Source: JBELHR01 sp049607205 (lineage in GTDB: Bacteria; Bacteroidota; Bacteroidia; Flavobacteriales; Flavobacteriaceae). Taken from it: a stretch of DNA of 64,000 nt. Position 1 is the first letter of the stretch; each line of letters opens with the position of its first letter. The DNA is taken from assembly GCA_049607205.1 (NCBI GenBank), contig JBMYWH010000009.1, positions 18,531 through 82,530 of the forward strand, written 5' to 3'. The position numbers were made by a program, and so were the translations under genes. The notes beneath the pieces are model-generated. The model worked only from the letters and a program-made list of their open reading frames with translations, ran no database searches and had not been told where the DNA came from. Shown piece by piece: positions 16,394 to 25,335 of the stretch.

Positions 16394-17026
16394 ATGAAGC
16401 TTTATGCAGAAGATATTCAAGAGCTAGATCGAATCAGTCGATTAAAGCTTGTTAATTCCATCAGCGGAGTGAAACCAGCAAATCTAGTCGGGACTGTGAA
16501 TAAGGAAGGGCAATCAAATTTAGCCATTTTTAGTTCTGTTTTCCATCTAGGGAGTGACCCTGCATTACTTGGTTTAATTGCTAGACCTCTCACAAAAGAC
16601 AGTGGTCATACCCTTAGAAATATTCAGGAAATAGGGGAGTATACCATTAATCATGTCCACGAAGACTTTATTAAAAAAGCACACTATACTTCTGCCAAGT
16701 TTGCCCCAGATATTTCTGAATTTGATCGCTGTGCCTTGGAAGAATATTATGTAAAAGAAATTAAAGCTCCCTTTGTGAAAGAGAGTAAGGTGAAAATAGG
16801 TTTGGAGTTTAAGCAAGCCATTCCCATTGAGGCCAATGGAACGACACTTGTGATTGGTCAAATTAGTTATATAGAATTAGAAGATAAGATCTTAAGCGAC
16901 GAGGCGCTGGATCTAGAAGCAGCAGGAAGCACTGGGATTTCAGGTCTAAACAGTTATTATGCATTGAAAAGAATAGAGGAATTCCCTTATGTGAGACTTA
17001 ATGAAGTACCTGAATTTGTAGGTTAA
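16394..17026 (+). CDS. Flavin reductase family protein (FMN-binding split barrel)
   Basis: This 210-residue protein has the flavin-reductase-like split barrel: SGVKPANLVGTVNKEGQSNLA in the first quarter, broken by a turn, is the flavin-contact strand pair, and FSSVFHLGSDPALLGLIARP follows. Related proteins reduce FMN or bind it tightly in oxidoreductase systems. The C-terminal third, with LDLEAAGSTGISGLNSYYAL, resembles the Bacteroidota subgroup. It has its own promoter and is followed after 27 bases by a cation/proton antiporter gene, with which it may be co-transcribed. The partner enzyme is unknown. Confidence 0.85.
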   Translation: MKLYAEDIQELDRISRLKLVNSISGVKPANLVGTVNKEGQSNLAIFSSVFHLGSDPALLGLIARPLTKDSGHTLRNIQEIGEYTINHVHEDFIKKAHYTSAKFAPDISEFDRCALEEYYVKEIKAPFVKESKVKIGLEFKQAIPIEANGTTLVIGQISYIELEDKILSDEALDLEAAGSTGISGLNSYYALKRIEEFPYVRLNEVPEFVG

Positions 17027-17053
17027 TCATCTTATCAGTATTTTAGAATTATT

Positions 17054-18853
17054 ATGTTAGAACTTTCAGGAATAGTTATATTAGGAATATTAGCACAGTG
17101 GGTAGCATGGCGATTTAAGATCCCGGCAATCTTACCACTTATTCTTGTCGGTCTTTTTGTAGGGCCGATAGCTACTTTATTAACATCGGATGGGACCAAG
17201 TGGATTGAGCCTATTTGGAATGGTAGTAATGGTTTGTTTCCTGGAGAAAGCCTGTTTTACTTCGTTTCTTTAGCAATAAGTGTTATTTTGTTCGAGGGTG
17301 GGCTTACTTTGAAGTTAAAAGAATTCACCAATGTTGGTCCAGTAATCACTAAGCTAATTACCTTAGGGTCCGTAGTTACCTTTTTTGGTGCTGGGATAGC
17401 GGTACATTACTTGTTTGATTTATCCTGGCAAATTTCATTTTTATTTTCGGGCTTGATCATCGTTACTGGTCCTACGGTAATTACTCCAATTCTGAGGAAT
17501 ATTCCCTTAAAGAAAGATGTTTCTGCGGTATTGAAATGGGAGGGTATTTTGATCGATCCCATCGGAGCTTTAGTAGCAGTATTGGTGTTTGAATTTATCA
17601 GCGTTGGAGGAGGTTCTGATTTCACAAGTTTAGCCTTAGTGGAGTTTGGAAAGATCATACTTTTCGGATCTACTTTTGGTTTTACCTTTGCAAACGGTCT
17701 TAAATTTGTACTGAGCAGAAAACTAGTTCCACATTATTTATTGAATGTATTTGTTCTAGCAACGGTATTAGGTGTTTTTGTTCTCTCTGATAGTTTTGCC
17801 CATGATTCTGGTTTGCTTTCGGTGGTGGTAATGGGAATGGTCCTGGGTAATTCAAGAATGTCTCACTTAAAGGAATTATTGTATTTCAAGGAATCCTTAA
17901 GCGTACTCTTAATTTCCATTCTATTCATTTTATTAGCTGCTAATATTAATATTGACGAATTAAAATTGATTTATAGATATGAGACTCTTTATCTACTTGG
18001 GGCAGTTGTTTTTATAATTAGACCTTTAGGTGTTTTTATGTCTGCTTCAGGGTCGAGTCTTAAGATAAAAGAAAAGTTGTTTATTTCGTGGGTTGGTCCT
18101 AGAGGGATAGTAGCGGCCGGAATTGCCTCTTTATTTGGCTTGGAACTTGCCAATAATGGAGTGGAAGGAGCGGAATATATTACCCCACTTGTTTTTATGA
18201 TTGTACTTGGTACGGTTCTTTTGAATGCAACAACAGCTAGGAATGTTTCAAAGATTCTTGGAGTATACCTGAAGAAAACAGAAGGAATTTTAATTATCGG
18301 AGCCTCTGACTTTCCTAGGATTCTTGCAGAATACTTGGAGAGGATTGGTAAATCTGTCGTACTAATTGATTCTAATAAAAACAATATCCGTCAGGCCGAA
18401 AAACTAGGTCTAACCGCTTTAAATGTAGATATCTACTCCGATGAATTAGTCGATGATATAGAACTAAATAATATTGGGTTTTTGATAGGTCTAACGGTTA
18501 ATGACGATATAAATCGATTTGCCATTAGAAAATACCGTAGGCTCTATGGAGAGAATGGAGCCTATAGACTTCCAACTCCCGAAGAGGTAGCAAATCCGAA
18601 ACCGAATAAAGAACTCATCTCTTTTATTGCAGACTTCATAACTTTAGCAGAAACAGTAGATGTGGATCCATTGATTTACGAAGAACCTGCCTCAACAGTA
18701 GAGGAGTATCAAGATCTAATGAAGGAAGAAATAATTCCCTTGTTTATCAAATATCCAAGTAATAAACTTGAAATTATTACAGGAAATGAAGAGGACTACA
18801 GCAAACTGGAAAAGGGAACTACCTTGGTGTTTTTGAGTAAGTCAGAGCTTTAG
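17054..18853 (+). CDS. CPA1-type cation/proton antiporter with C-terminal TrkA_N domain
   Basis: This 599-residue protein exchanges Na+ or K+ for H+ at the inner membrane. About 12 hydrophobic segments fill residues 1-395, including VTGPTVITPIL (about 142-152), LIDPIGALVAV with the ion-binding Asp, and WVGPRGIVAAG near 345-355, all NhaP/CPA1 hallmarks. From about residue 410 a Rossmann domain starts (ILIIGASDFPRILAEYL), a TrkA_N module that probably gates the antiporter by nucleotide. The tail to 599 is soluble and acidic. It sits 27 bases after the flavin reductase gene. Distinguishing Na+ from K+ is not possible from sequence. Confidence 0.92.
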   Translation: MLELSGIVILGILAQWVAWRFKIPAILPLILVGLFVGPIATLLTSDGTKWIEPIWNGSNGLFPGESLFYFVSLAISVILFEGGLTLKLKEFTNVGPVITKLITLGSVVTFFGAGIAVHYLFDLSWQISFLFSGLIIVTGPTVITPILRNIPLKKDVSAVLKWEGILIDPIGALVAVLVFEFISVGGGSDFTSLALVEFGKIILFGSTFGFTFANGLKFVLSRKLVPHYLLNVFVLATVLGVFVLSDSFAHDSGLLSVVVMGMVLGNSRMSHLKELLYFKESLSVLLISILFILLAANINIDELKLIYRYETLYLLGAVVFIIRPLGVFMSASGSSLKIKEKLFISWVGPRGIVAAGIASLFGLELANNGVEGAEYITPLVFMIVLGTVLLNATTARNVSKILGVYLKKTEGILIIGASDFPRILAEYLERIGKSVVLIDSNKNNIRQAEKLGLTALNVDIYSDELVDDIELNNIGFLIGLTVNDDINRFAIRKYRRLYGENGAYRLPTPEEVANPKPNKELISFIADFITLAETVDVDPLIYEEPASTVEEYQDLMKEEIIPLFIKYPSNKLEIITGNEEDYSKLEKGTTLVFLSKSEL

Positions 18854-18929
18854 TCGTTTTTTTACAAAAAAAAACTTAAATTAGTGTAGAACTTTTTCTC
18901 CTTCCCATTTATTTAAATTTTTTGCTGAT

Positions 18930-21272
18930 ATGAAAAATCTACTAGGTATTGCTACATTTTTAATTTTTGCGGGGGTACATGCCCAAGAAAAGGTGGAAAT
19001 CAATCGTACAGTACTTCCTGTTAATCCTCCTTATTTGAAACATATAGAAATCCAAGATGCCAGAGATGCTAAGGCACCGGAGCATTTCTCAGTAAAAGCA
19101 CCAAAAGGAGCGCCTAACGTAGTGGTTATTATGTTGGATGACAATGGATTCGGGAGTGGTTCTACTTTTGGAGGGCCAATCCAAACATCCGCTATGGATC
19201 ACTTTGCGGAACACGGATTAATTTACAATAAATTCCATACCACTTCAGTCTGCTCTCCGACTAGACAAGCTTTGCTAACGGGGAGAAATCATCACACTTG
19301 TAATCAAGCATCGATAAGTGAAACTGCAACTTCATTTCCTGGCTATACGGGAGAATTACCGAGTAGTGTTACTGGAGTAGGAAAAATTTTAAAATACAAT
19401 GGGTATGCGACCGCAGCCTTTGGGAAATGGCATCAAACGGCCACTTGGGAATTAAATCCATCAGGACCTTTTGATCGATGGCCAGATGGGCAGGGATTTG
19501 ATGAGTTTTATGGTTTTCTGGGAGGAGAAACCAATCAATGGAGTCCCAATATATATCACAATAGAAACCGAGTAGAGCTTCCTGAAGATCCTGATTATCA
19601 CTTTATGAAAGATATGACCGATCAGGCTATTGGTTGGGTAAAGAAGCAGCAATCCTTTACTCCTGATGTGCCTTATTTTCTTTATTTCGCTCCTGGAGCA
19701 GTACATGCTCCTCATCATGTACCACAAGATTATATAGACCGTCAAAAGGGAAAGTTTGATAAAGGATGGGATGTTATTAGAGAGGAGACTTTAAAAAAAC
19801 AAATTGAGATGGGATTAGTTCCAAAAGGGACTAAATTACCTCCTAAGCCTGCTGATATTAAGGATTGGAAAGATCTGAGCCCTCAAGAAAAGAAGCTATT
19901 CGCTAGACAAGCAGAGGTTTTTGCTGGATTCTTGGAGATGGCAGATTTTGAGATTGGTCGATTACTTTCAAACCTAGAGGATATGGGTAAGATGGACAAT
20001 ACTCTCGTGCTATTCTTAGTTGGAGATAATGGAACAAGTGCAGAGGGAGGTATGAATGGAATGTCTAATGAATACACTTATTTCAATATGGCTACTAAAC
20101 TCAATGAAGTAGATGCCTTAATGAAGTATTATGATCAATGGGGTAGTCCGTCTACCTATCCACATATGTCCGCAGGATGGGCAGTAGCATTTGACAGTCC
20201 GTTTAAGTGGACCAAACAAATCGCATCAGATTATGGTGGGACTAGAAATGGCTTAATGATACATTGGCCTGAAAAAATCAAGAACCAAAAGGCCCAAATC
20301 AGAGAGCAATGGCATCATGTGGTGGATATAACGCCCACTATTTTAGATGCTGTAGGAATTCCGGAGCCTATGGTGGTGGATGGTATTCCTCAAATCCCAA
20401 TGGCAGGAAGGAGTATGATGTACACCTTTAATGATGCGGATGCACCTTCAAGGAGAGAAATTCAGTATTTTGAAATGATGGGTAATCGTGGTCTGTATTA
20501 TGATGGATGGTTTGCCGGTACGGTTCATATGATGCCTTGGAAGAAACCAGAAAGCTCTTTTGCCGAGGATACCTGGTATTTATATCACGTAGATGAGGAT
20601 TTCAATATGACTAAGGACTTGGCAAAAAAATACCCGGAAAAATTAGAAGATATGAAGCGTCTTTTTGCCGATGAAGCTATACGTTACTCTGTCTATCCTT
20701 TAGAAGATCGTAGAGAAGAATTACTCAATCCAGAAATTGCAGGTAGACCTAATATTATGAAAGGGAGACATGAGATGACCTTATTTGAAGGGTTTTCTGA
20801 CGCTTTAGAAGGAAATTTTTTAAACATTAAGAATAAGAGTTGGGAAATTGAAGCGGAGCTTTCCACGATACAAGATACCCAAGGGGTAATTCTGCAACAA
20901 GCCGGAAGGTTCGGTGGTTGGTCTTTCTATGTACAAGAAGATCAATTGACTTTTGTCTATAACTATCTCGGCTTTAAATCTTTCAAGACCCAATCTTCTG
21001 TGAAAATGACTCCAGGTACCCATAAGGTAAAAATGCATTTTGACTATAAAGGGCCTGGTTATGGTAAGGGAGGAGAAGTCTCTCTATATATTGATGATCA
21101 AAAGGTGGGCACAGGAATGGTGCCAATCACCCAGGCTATTGCCTTCTCAGGTGATGAAACAGCTAATGTGGGTAAGGATAAGGAAACCATGGTTACCGAA
21201 GATTACACCTCTGAGACCTCAAAGTTTAATGGAAAAATCAAAGTAGTTCATATCCGAGCATTAAAGAAGTAG
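18930..21272 (+). CDS. Secreted arylsulfatase (sulfatase S1 family)
   Basis: This 780-residue enzyme carries a signal peptide (about residues 1-18, ending VHAQ) and hydrolyses sulfate esters outside the cytoplasm. VVIMLDDNGFG (about 65-75) holds metal-binding Asp residues. CSPTR with Cys108 followed by LTGRN is the sulfatase signature; Cys108 must be converted to formylglycine, and the converting enzyme is not in this window. LVGDNGTSAEGG and HW-like loops follow in the core. The region from about 590 to 780 looks like a beta-rich C-terminal domain. Substrate may be a sulfated algal polymer or small aryl sulfate. The length fits the large arylsulfatases of the AtsA type. Confidence 0.93.
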   Translation: MKNLLGIATFLIFAGVHAQEKVEINRTVLPVNPPYLKHIEIQDARDAKAPEHFSVKAPKGAPNVVVIMLDDNGFGSGSTFGGPIQTSAMDHFAEHGLIYNKFHTTSVCSPTRQALLTGRNHHTCNQASISETATSFPGYTGELPSSVTGVGKILKYNGYATAAFGKWHQTATWELNPSGPFDRWPDGQGFDEFYGFLGGETNQWSPNIYHNRNRVELPEDPDYHFMKDMTDQAIGWVKKQQSFTPDVPYFLYFAPGAVHAPHHVPQDYIDRQKGKFDKGWDVIREETLKKQIEMGLVPKGTKLPPKPADIKDWKDLSPQEKKLFARQAEVFAGFLEMADFEIGRLLSNLEDMGKMDNTLVLFLVGDNGTSAEGGMNGMSNEYTYFNMATKLNEVDALMKYYDQWGSPSTYPHMSAGWAVAFDSPFKWTKQIASDYGGTRNGLMIHWPEKIKNQKAQIREQWHHVVDITPTILDAVGIPEPMVVDGIPQIPMAGRSMMYTFNDADAPSRREIQYFEMMGNRGLYYDGWFAGTVHMMPWKKPESSFAEDTWYLYHVDEDFNMTKDLAKKYPEKLEDMKRLFADEAIRYSVYPLEDRREELLNPEIAGRPNIMKGRHEMTLFEGFSDALEGNFLNIKNKSWEIEAELSTIQDTQGVILQQAGRFGGWSFYVQEDQLTFVYNYLGFKSFKTQSSVKMTPGTHKVKMHFDYKGPGYGKGGEVSLYIDDQKVGTGMVPITQAIAFSGDETANVGKDKETMVTEDYTSETSKFNGKIKVVHIRALKK

Positions 21273-21290
21273 AAAGTCCGAAAAGAAAGA

Positions 21291-21319
21291 TTGCTATTTC
21301 AATACTAAATGTATTTTTG
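21291..21319 (+). promoter_or_regulatory. Bacteroidota-type promoter before the DUF3817 gene
   Basis: TTG at 21291-21293 and TATTTTTG at 21312-21319 are 18 bases apart and match the -33 and -7 consensus. The DUF3817 start is 18 bases further on. It indicates that this gene and the barrel gene after it can be transcribed independently of the sulfatase gene. Confidence 0.65.
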
Positions 21320-21337
21320 TGAAAAGACAAAACAACA

Positions 21338-21613
21338 ATGAAGTTAACATTTAGAATAGTTAGTATTTTAGAAGGTCTCTCTTACTTATTGCTTTTATTC
21401 ATTGCAACTCCAATCAAATATGTATTGGAGGATGAGACCTATGTCAAGATTTTAGGAATGCCACATGGCTTACTTTTTATAGCTTATGTAATACTAGGTG
21501 TATTGCTTAAAGACACCATGGAATGGAAGGGAAAAGCCTTTATAACGGTCTTGGCGGCTTCTGTAATTCCTTTTGGAACCTTTTATGTGGATAAAAAATA
21601 CTTTGCTTCTTAG
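21338..21613 (+). CDS. DUF3817 family small membrane protein
   Basis: This 91-residue protein has three hydrophobic helices and matches DUF3817: FRIVSILEGLSYLLLLFIATPIKY at the start (as one helix with a short loop), KILGMPHGLLFIAYV in the centre with a conserved Pro-His-Gly, and a C-terminal IPFGTFYVDKKYF. The family is found in many bacteria and has no assigned function. It has its own promoter and is followed after 27 bases by an outer-membrane barrel gene. The name YdzA-like is used in Firmicutes for members of this family. Confidence 0.82.
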   Translation: MKLTFRIVSILEGLSYLLLLFIATPIKYVLEDETYVKILGMPHGLLFIAYVILGVLLKDTMEWKGKAFITVLAASVIPFGTFYVDKKYFAS

Positions 21614-21640
21614 TTTTTAAGAATTCCTTATTTTTACGAG

Positions 21641-22741
21641 GTGAAAAATCTACTACCAAACCTAATTACCCTGTTTCTTCTATGTAATGCAGGTGCTTTG
21701 CAAGCGCAAGTTTCAGAGAATGTCAAAGAATCTATCTATGTGACCTTAGATACGCGATTCGACTATGTTTATCAATCTTTTGAGAGCGACTTATTTCCGG
21801 ATAAGAGTTCACAAACCTATAGATTTTCAGACTTTTTACTTCAGTTTGGAATGGATTTCAGTGAGCAATTAGGGTTGGTTTTTCGCTATGTGCCCTACGA
21901 TGGTAAAAGGGATCAAGATGGAATTACAGACAATTTTCAATACGCTTATGTAAAATTGAAAAGTAAGAATAAAAAATGGGACTTATCTCTAGGTAAATTC
22001 TTTATGCAAGTCGGTACTGGGGAGCAGTATTACGACCCGAATGATGTGTATAATTATTCTTTGGTTGCTAATAATTTGGGTGTGTTTAAATCCGGAATTT
22101 CTGTGAATTATACTTCGGACACTAAGCAGTCTTTTGGTTTGCAAATGGTGAACTCTTCCTTATTAAATGAGAGTAAGGAACCGGAGTATTTTGAATATAA
22201 CTTCAACTATTACGGAAGCCTATGGGAAGGAAGTGCTCTGCCTCTTTTAAGCTATAGTTATCTTCCAAAAACCGGTGGTTTTGCGCTTAATACTGGGGTG
22301 ATGTGGAGTTTTAACTCGATAAGCTTGGACACGGATTACGCTTTAGCTTATAATATGCCTAATTTTTTTGAGGATATATACTATCAGTCCATTCCTATTC
22401 GTCTTACTTATGAAGGCGATCATTTTAAACCCTTTGTTAAATTTATTGCAAATGCAATGATTTCTGATGGGGACCAAACCGTAATTGACATTAGGGATAC
22501 TAGTGTGGAAATCACGAATTACCGGTATAATACCTACGAATTAGGTTTGCAGTATTATCCCATTGCAGATAAAAACCTTAGGTTCCACCTTGTAGGAGCT
22601 TATTCTTCGGATTATGATATTGACATTTTAGTTCCAGAGGCTAATGACAACACCTCAAGAGGTCACACTACTTCTGAATTCCAGGTTTTTGCAGGAATCA
22701 GAATAGGCGTGGATTTCTTTAAAGGAATTAAAAGTATTTAA
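21641..22741 (+). CDS. Outer-membrane beta-barrel protein, porin-like (GTG start)
   Basis: This 366-residue protein has a signal peptide (KNLLPNLITLFLLCNAGALQAQ) that begins right at a GTG codon; there is no ATG that would keep the signal, so GTG is the start. The mature part has alternating polar/aromatic strands (for example FRYVPYDG, YAYVKLKSK, LSLGKFFMQVGTG) and ends IRIGVDFFKGIKSI, typical of outer-membrane barrels. It resembles porin O/P-like proteins in general plan, but no specific substrate can be read. It probably allows uptake through the outer membrane. It follows the DUF3817 gene and may share its transcript. Confidence 0.75.
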   Translation: MKNLLPNLITLFLLCNAGALQAQVSENVKESIYVTLDTRFDYVYQSFESDLFPDKSSQTYRFSDFLLQFGMDFSEQLGLVFRYVPYDGKRDQDGITDNFQYAYVKLKSKNKKWDLSLGKFFMQVGTGEQYYDPNDVYNYSLVANNLGVFKSGISVNYTSDTKQSFGLQMVNSSLLNESKEPEYFEYNFNYYGSLWEGSALPLLSYSYLPKTGGFALNTGVMWSFNSISLDTDYALAYNMPNFFEDIYYQSIPIRLTYEGDHFKPFVKFIANAMISDGDQTVIDIRDTSVEITNYRYNTYELGLQYYPIADKNLRFHLVGAYSSDYDIDILVPEANDNTSRGHTTSEFQVFAGIRIGVDFFKGIKSI

Positions 22742-22756
22742 AGCAGGATATACTTG

Positions 22757-23458
22757 TCATTCTATGGCTAGTTTAATGTTGATGGTCTTAGAAAGCTTTA
22801 GTTTTTTAAAATTAATTACAGGACTAGAGGTATTGCCTGAATTGACTTTCATCCTCATAGTGGTAGCTCCAGCTTCTCTTGCCGGCTGGTAATTATAGGT
22901 GTCTGCTTCTATATACAACTGAAGGATCTTACCTGCTTTCTGATCGTTCACTGCTAGGGCATTATCAGCCTGTTTAAACGCTTTTCTTACCGCATCACCA
23001 ACGAGAATTTCTTTAATTTCTTCTTCATTGGATACTTTAACCGACAGGATGCTGATGTTAGAAATCCCTTCGGACTCCATTCTTTGCATAAGTTCCCCTA
23101 CTTGGGAGGCATTATGTAGTTCAACGACATAGTGTTTAGATTTAAGGACTCCCGTTTTTTTTAAGGCATAAAACTTAAAATTGCTATCGGAATCTGAAAG
23201 ACTTACTTGTGTTTCTAGATTTAGATCCATTTGCTTTAATTGCGAAAACATCTTTTTTTCTAATGCCTCTACACTTTCTTTGTTTTTAGTGTCATTTTCG
23301 TCCAAGACTAGACGCAGTTCAATGCGATCTGGACTAATCAAAGTATCCTTTGTTACTCGAGATTCAATATAGGGTTGATCGATGAAATTTTTGGATTGAG
23401 AAAATCCTGAAAAAATCATGAATATAAACAGGCTAGTATAGTAATATTTCATTTTCAT
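22757..23458 (-). CDS. SIMPL-domain (DUF541) periplasmic protein
   Basis: This 233-residue protein has a signal peptide (about 1-20, ending SGFSQ) and a SIMPL-type body. DRIELRLVLDENDTKNKESVEALEKK in the N-terminal part (one strand and one helix) and DAVRKAFKQADNALAVNDQKAGKILQL in the C-terminal part are the usual repeats of the family. Such proteins form large oligomers in the periplasm; some relatives respond to oxidative or antibiotic stress. The end of the preceding acetyltransferase gene is only 5 bases upstream, so they form one transcription unit. Confidence 0.78.
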   Translation of the reverse strand: MKMKYYYTSLFIFMIFSGFSQSKNFIDQPYIESRVTKDTLISPDRIELRLVLDENDTKNKESVEALEKKMFSQLKQMDLNLETQVSLSDSDSNFKFYALKKTGVLKSKHYVVELHNASQVGELMQRMESEGISNISILSVKVSNEEEIKEILVGDAVRKAFKQADNALAVNDQKAGKILQLYIEADTYNYQPAREAGATTMRMKVNSGNTSSPVINFKKLKLSKTINIKLAIE

Positions 23459-23463
23459 AAGCG

Positions 23464-24024
23464 TTATATTTTACGTTGTACACGGCATGGATTCCCATAG
23501 GCTAGAGAATTATCCGGAATATCTTTAGTGACCACACTTCCAGCACCTATGGTAACATTATTCCCGATGCGAACTCCGGGTAGGATTAAGGTGTTACCTC
23601 CAATCCAAACTTTATTCCCGATTTTAACAGGAGTACTTGAGGTGATATATCCTCTATTCGTAATTCTTTCTGCTGCTGAAACGGGATGCGTTGAGGTATA
23701 GATTTGAACATTGGGACCAATAAGAACATCTTCACCTATGCTAATGCTGTTATTGTCAATAAAGGTGCAGTTGTAGTTAATAAAACTTCGTGCTCCAATG
23801 GAAATATGTTCGCCATAATCACAATAAAAAGGAGCTTCCAACCACACATCTTCTCCTATGAAGTTGCATAGTGTATCCAGTGTGTTTTTCCTCAGTTCGA
23901 GATCACGAGAATCTAAAGCATTGAACTTTTGAAGTAATGAGCGACACCTATGATAAGCTTCTAACAATTCAGGATCCCGAGAATCATACGGCTCTCCTTT
24001 TAACATCTTTTCCTTTTCTGTCAT
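23464..24024 (-). CDS. maa: Sugar O-acetyltransferase (maltose acetyltransferase type)
   Basis: This 186-residue enzyme transfers acetyl groups from acetyl-CoA to a sugar hydroxyl. The N-terminal helical Mac domain includes MLKGEPYDSRDPELLEAYHR and LLQKFNALD (about residues 7-40). The left-handed beta-helix of hexapeptide repeats follows, with the catalytic His in IYTSTHPVSAAER (about 108-120) and the acetyl-CoA contact KIGNKVWIGGNTLILPGV and NVTIGAGSVVTKDIP near the end. Length and motif order are those of Maa/LacA. The natural substrate is uncertain, since many members have broad specificity. The SIMPL gene follows after 5 bases. Confidence 0.92.
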   Translation of the reverse strand: MTEKEKMLKGEPYDSRDPELLEAYHRCRSLLQKFNALDSRDLELRKNTLDTLCNFIGEDVWLEAPFYCDYGEHISIGARSFINYNCTFIDNNSISIGEDVLIGPNVQIYTSTHPVSAAERITNRGYITSSTPVKIGNKVWIGGNTLILPGVRIGNNVTIGAGSVVTKDIPDNSLAYGNPCRVQRKI

Positions 24025-24065
24025 GATTACAAGTTAACTAACTCCCGAGATTAGAATCAAAAAAA

Positions 24066-24084
24066 ACTCCTAAAATTTAGGAGT
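24066..24084 (-). terminator. Intrinsic terminator after the DoxX-like gene
   Basis: A 9-bp stem (ACTCCTAAA / TTTAGGAGT) closes a one-base gap in the palindrome core, in practice an 8- or 7-bp hairpin with a small loop. On the minus strand it is followed by a run of T (A run at 24059-24066). It ends the DoxX-like gene, whose stop is 27 bases away. Confidence 0.85.
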
Positions 24085-24110
24085 TTTGTATAATTAGGAA
24101 AAAGAGTTGC

Positions 24111-24488
24111 TTATAGCTTTCTATAAAAATAGTAGGCACCACTTAGTAATACAAGGGGAATGATCGGTCCGTAGAATCCTCCATCACCTGCGTTTAAATG
24201 CGCAATGATTGCCATAATTAAATCCAAGGCGAATCCTAAAAAGGCAAGTTTCTTCAAAAGAGAATTAGGAATGAATAAAATAGCGATGATTCCAAGTATT
24301 TTAAGCACAGCTAGAGGATAGATAACCTCGGTTGGAACTCCAAGACTTGTAAACATCTCAGCAACCATATCGTATTGTGCAAAATAGGTAATAGCTCCTA
24401 GAAGCATGAATAGACTGAATAGTCTAATTAGTATACGGTAAATCATTTTGTTTTTCTCCATGATAATTTTATTTGATTTTTTTGTCAA
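24111..24488 (-). CDS. DoxX-like family membrane protein
   Basis: This 125-residue protein has four hydrophobic helices and fits the DoxX-like (DoxX_2) family: RLFSLFMLLGAITYFAQYDMV at the start, then FTSLGVPTEVIYPLAVLKILGIIAIL with the conserved Gly-Ile-Pro-like loop before helix two, and LKKLAFLGFALDLIMAIIAHLNAGD. The ATG at 24488 may be too early; MEKNKM ten codons later (24461) is an alternative start. Divergent from it, 68 bases away, is an HxlR regulator gene, a pairing often seen with DoxX-like genes, so the regulator probably controls it. The membrane partner and substrate are unknown. Confidence 0.82.
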   Translation of the reverse strand: MTKKSNKIIMEKNKMIYRILIRLFSLFMLLGAITYFAQYDMVAEMFTSLGVPTEVIYPLAVLKILGIIAILFIPNSLLKKLAFLGFALDLIMAIIAHLNAGDGGFYGPIIPLVLLSGAYYFYRKL

Positions 24489-24502
24489 ACATAGTTTAAG
24501 TT

Positions 24503-24517
24503 CTTTCCTTTGGAAAG
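24503..24517. promoter_or_regulatory. Inverted repeat, candidate HxlR operator
   Basis: CTTTCC-TTT-GGAAAG is a perfect 6-bp inverted repeat with a 3-base centre in the middle of the 68-base gap between the divergent DoxX-like and HxlR genes. HxlR dimers often bind such sites to control both genes. The symmetry is seen directly; the function is inference. Confidence 0.5.
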
Positions 24518-24556
24518 TAGATATATAAAATATAGTACTTACCTAAAGGATAGTCC

Positions 24557-24943
24557 ATGGAAGAAAAAGTAAAAATGAAAGAACATTTCGGGAATTATAT
24601 GGTTCCTATTAATGATGCCTTAGAAGTGTTTAGTGGCAAATGGAAAATTCCAATTATCACGGCACTTAATTATTACAAGACCTGTGGATTTTCTGAATTG
24701 GAGCGCATTGTGGAGGGCATAAGCCCAAAAATGCTTTCGAAAGAACTCAAATTTCTCGAGACTCATTTACTCATACAAAGGAATGTTGCAAGTACCCGTC
24801 CAGTGAAAGTAACCTATTCAATAACAGAATATGGTCAAACCTGTTCTTCCGTGTTAAGTGAATTGTACCGATGGGGGACCGAACATCGCAAAAAGGTTTT
24901 CAATATAGATGAAGGTCCATCCTCTAAGCATAATAAATGCTAG
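24557..24943 (+). CDS. HxlR-family transcriptional regulator
   Basis: This 128-residue winged-helix protein fits HxlR: VPINDALEVFSGKWKIPIITAL at the start (helix and G-K-W signature), GFSELERIVEGISPKMLSKELKFLE as HTH (about residues 45-70) and TRPVKVTYSITEYGQTCSSVL as wing. These regulators sense oxidants, aldehydes or small metabolites. It is divergent from the DoxX-like gene with a perfect inverted repeat between them. Two Cys residues (Cys46-like in KTCGF and in QTCSS) are present, but a redox role cannot be concluded. Its 3' end overlaps the convergent DUF1304 gene by 4 bases. Confidence 0.9.
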   Translation: MEEKVKMKEHFGNYMVPINDALEVFSGKWKIPIITALNYYKTCGFSELERIVEGISPKMLSKELKFLETHLLIQRNVASTRPVKVTYSITEYGQTCSSVLSELYRWGTEHRKKVFNIDEGPSSKHNKC

Positions 24944-25302
24944 GAGAGGAAGATCAAAATCAGAGTAATTAAAGCAGGAAGGGCCTGAACAAAAAAGATC
25001 TTTTTATCCGCTGAATAAGCTCCATAGATTCCAGCGATACTTACGCAGGAAAGAAAGAATATAGACACATTCATAGCCCAACTGGATTCCTCAATGATTA
25101 GAGACCAGAAGAGCCCTGCAGCGAGAAATCCATTGTAAAGACCTTGATTTGCTGCCATAGCTTTGGTAGGCTCAAATAAGTGCTTAGGAAAGGTTCTAAA
25201 CACTTTTTTTCCTCGAGTTTCCCAGGCAAACATTTCAAGCCAGAGGATATAAATATGAAATATAGCTATAAGTGCAATTAAGAAGTGAATGACAGATTCC
25301 AT
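24940..25302 (-). CDS. DUF1304 family membrane protein
   Basis: This 120-residue protein has four hydrophobic helices. It fits DUF1304: IFHIYILWLEMFAWETRGKKVF (first helix and following loop), NQGLYNGFLAAGLFWSL (about residues 52-68) and the later VSIAGIYGAYSADKKIFFVQALPALITLIL. The N-Q-G-x-Y-N-G-F-L-A motif is the diagnostic part of the family, which has no firm function. The start lies 33 bases downstream of the tautomerase-like stop. It is convergent with and overlaps the HxlR gene by 4 bases. Confidence 0.86.
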   Translation of the reverse strand: MESVIHFLIALIAIFHIYILWLEMFAWETRGKKVFRTFPKHLFEPTKAMAANQGLYNGFLAAGLFWSLIIEESSWAMNVSIFFLSCVSIAGIYGAYSADKKIFFVQALPALITLILIFLS

Positions 25303-25335
25303 AGTTTTCAGATTGTTGAATTCTAAAAGTACGAA

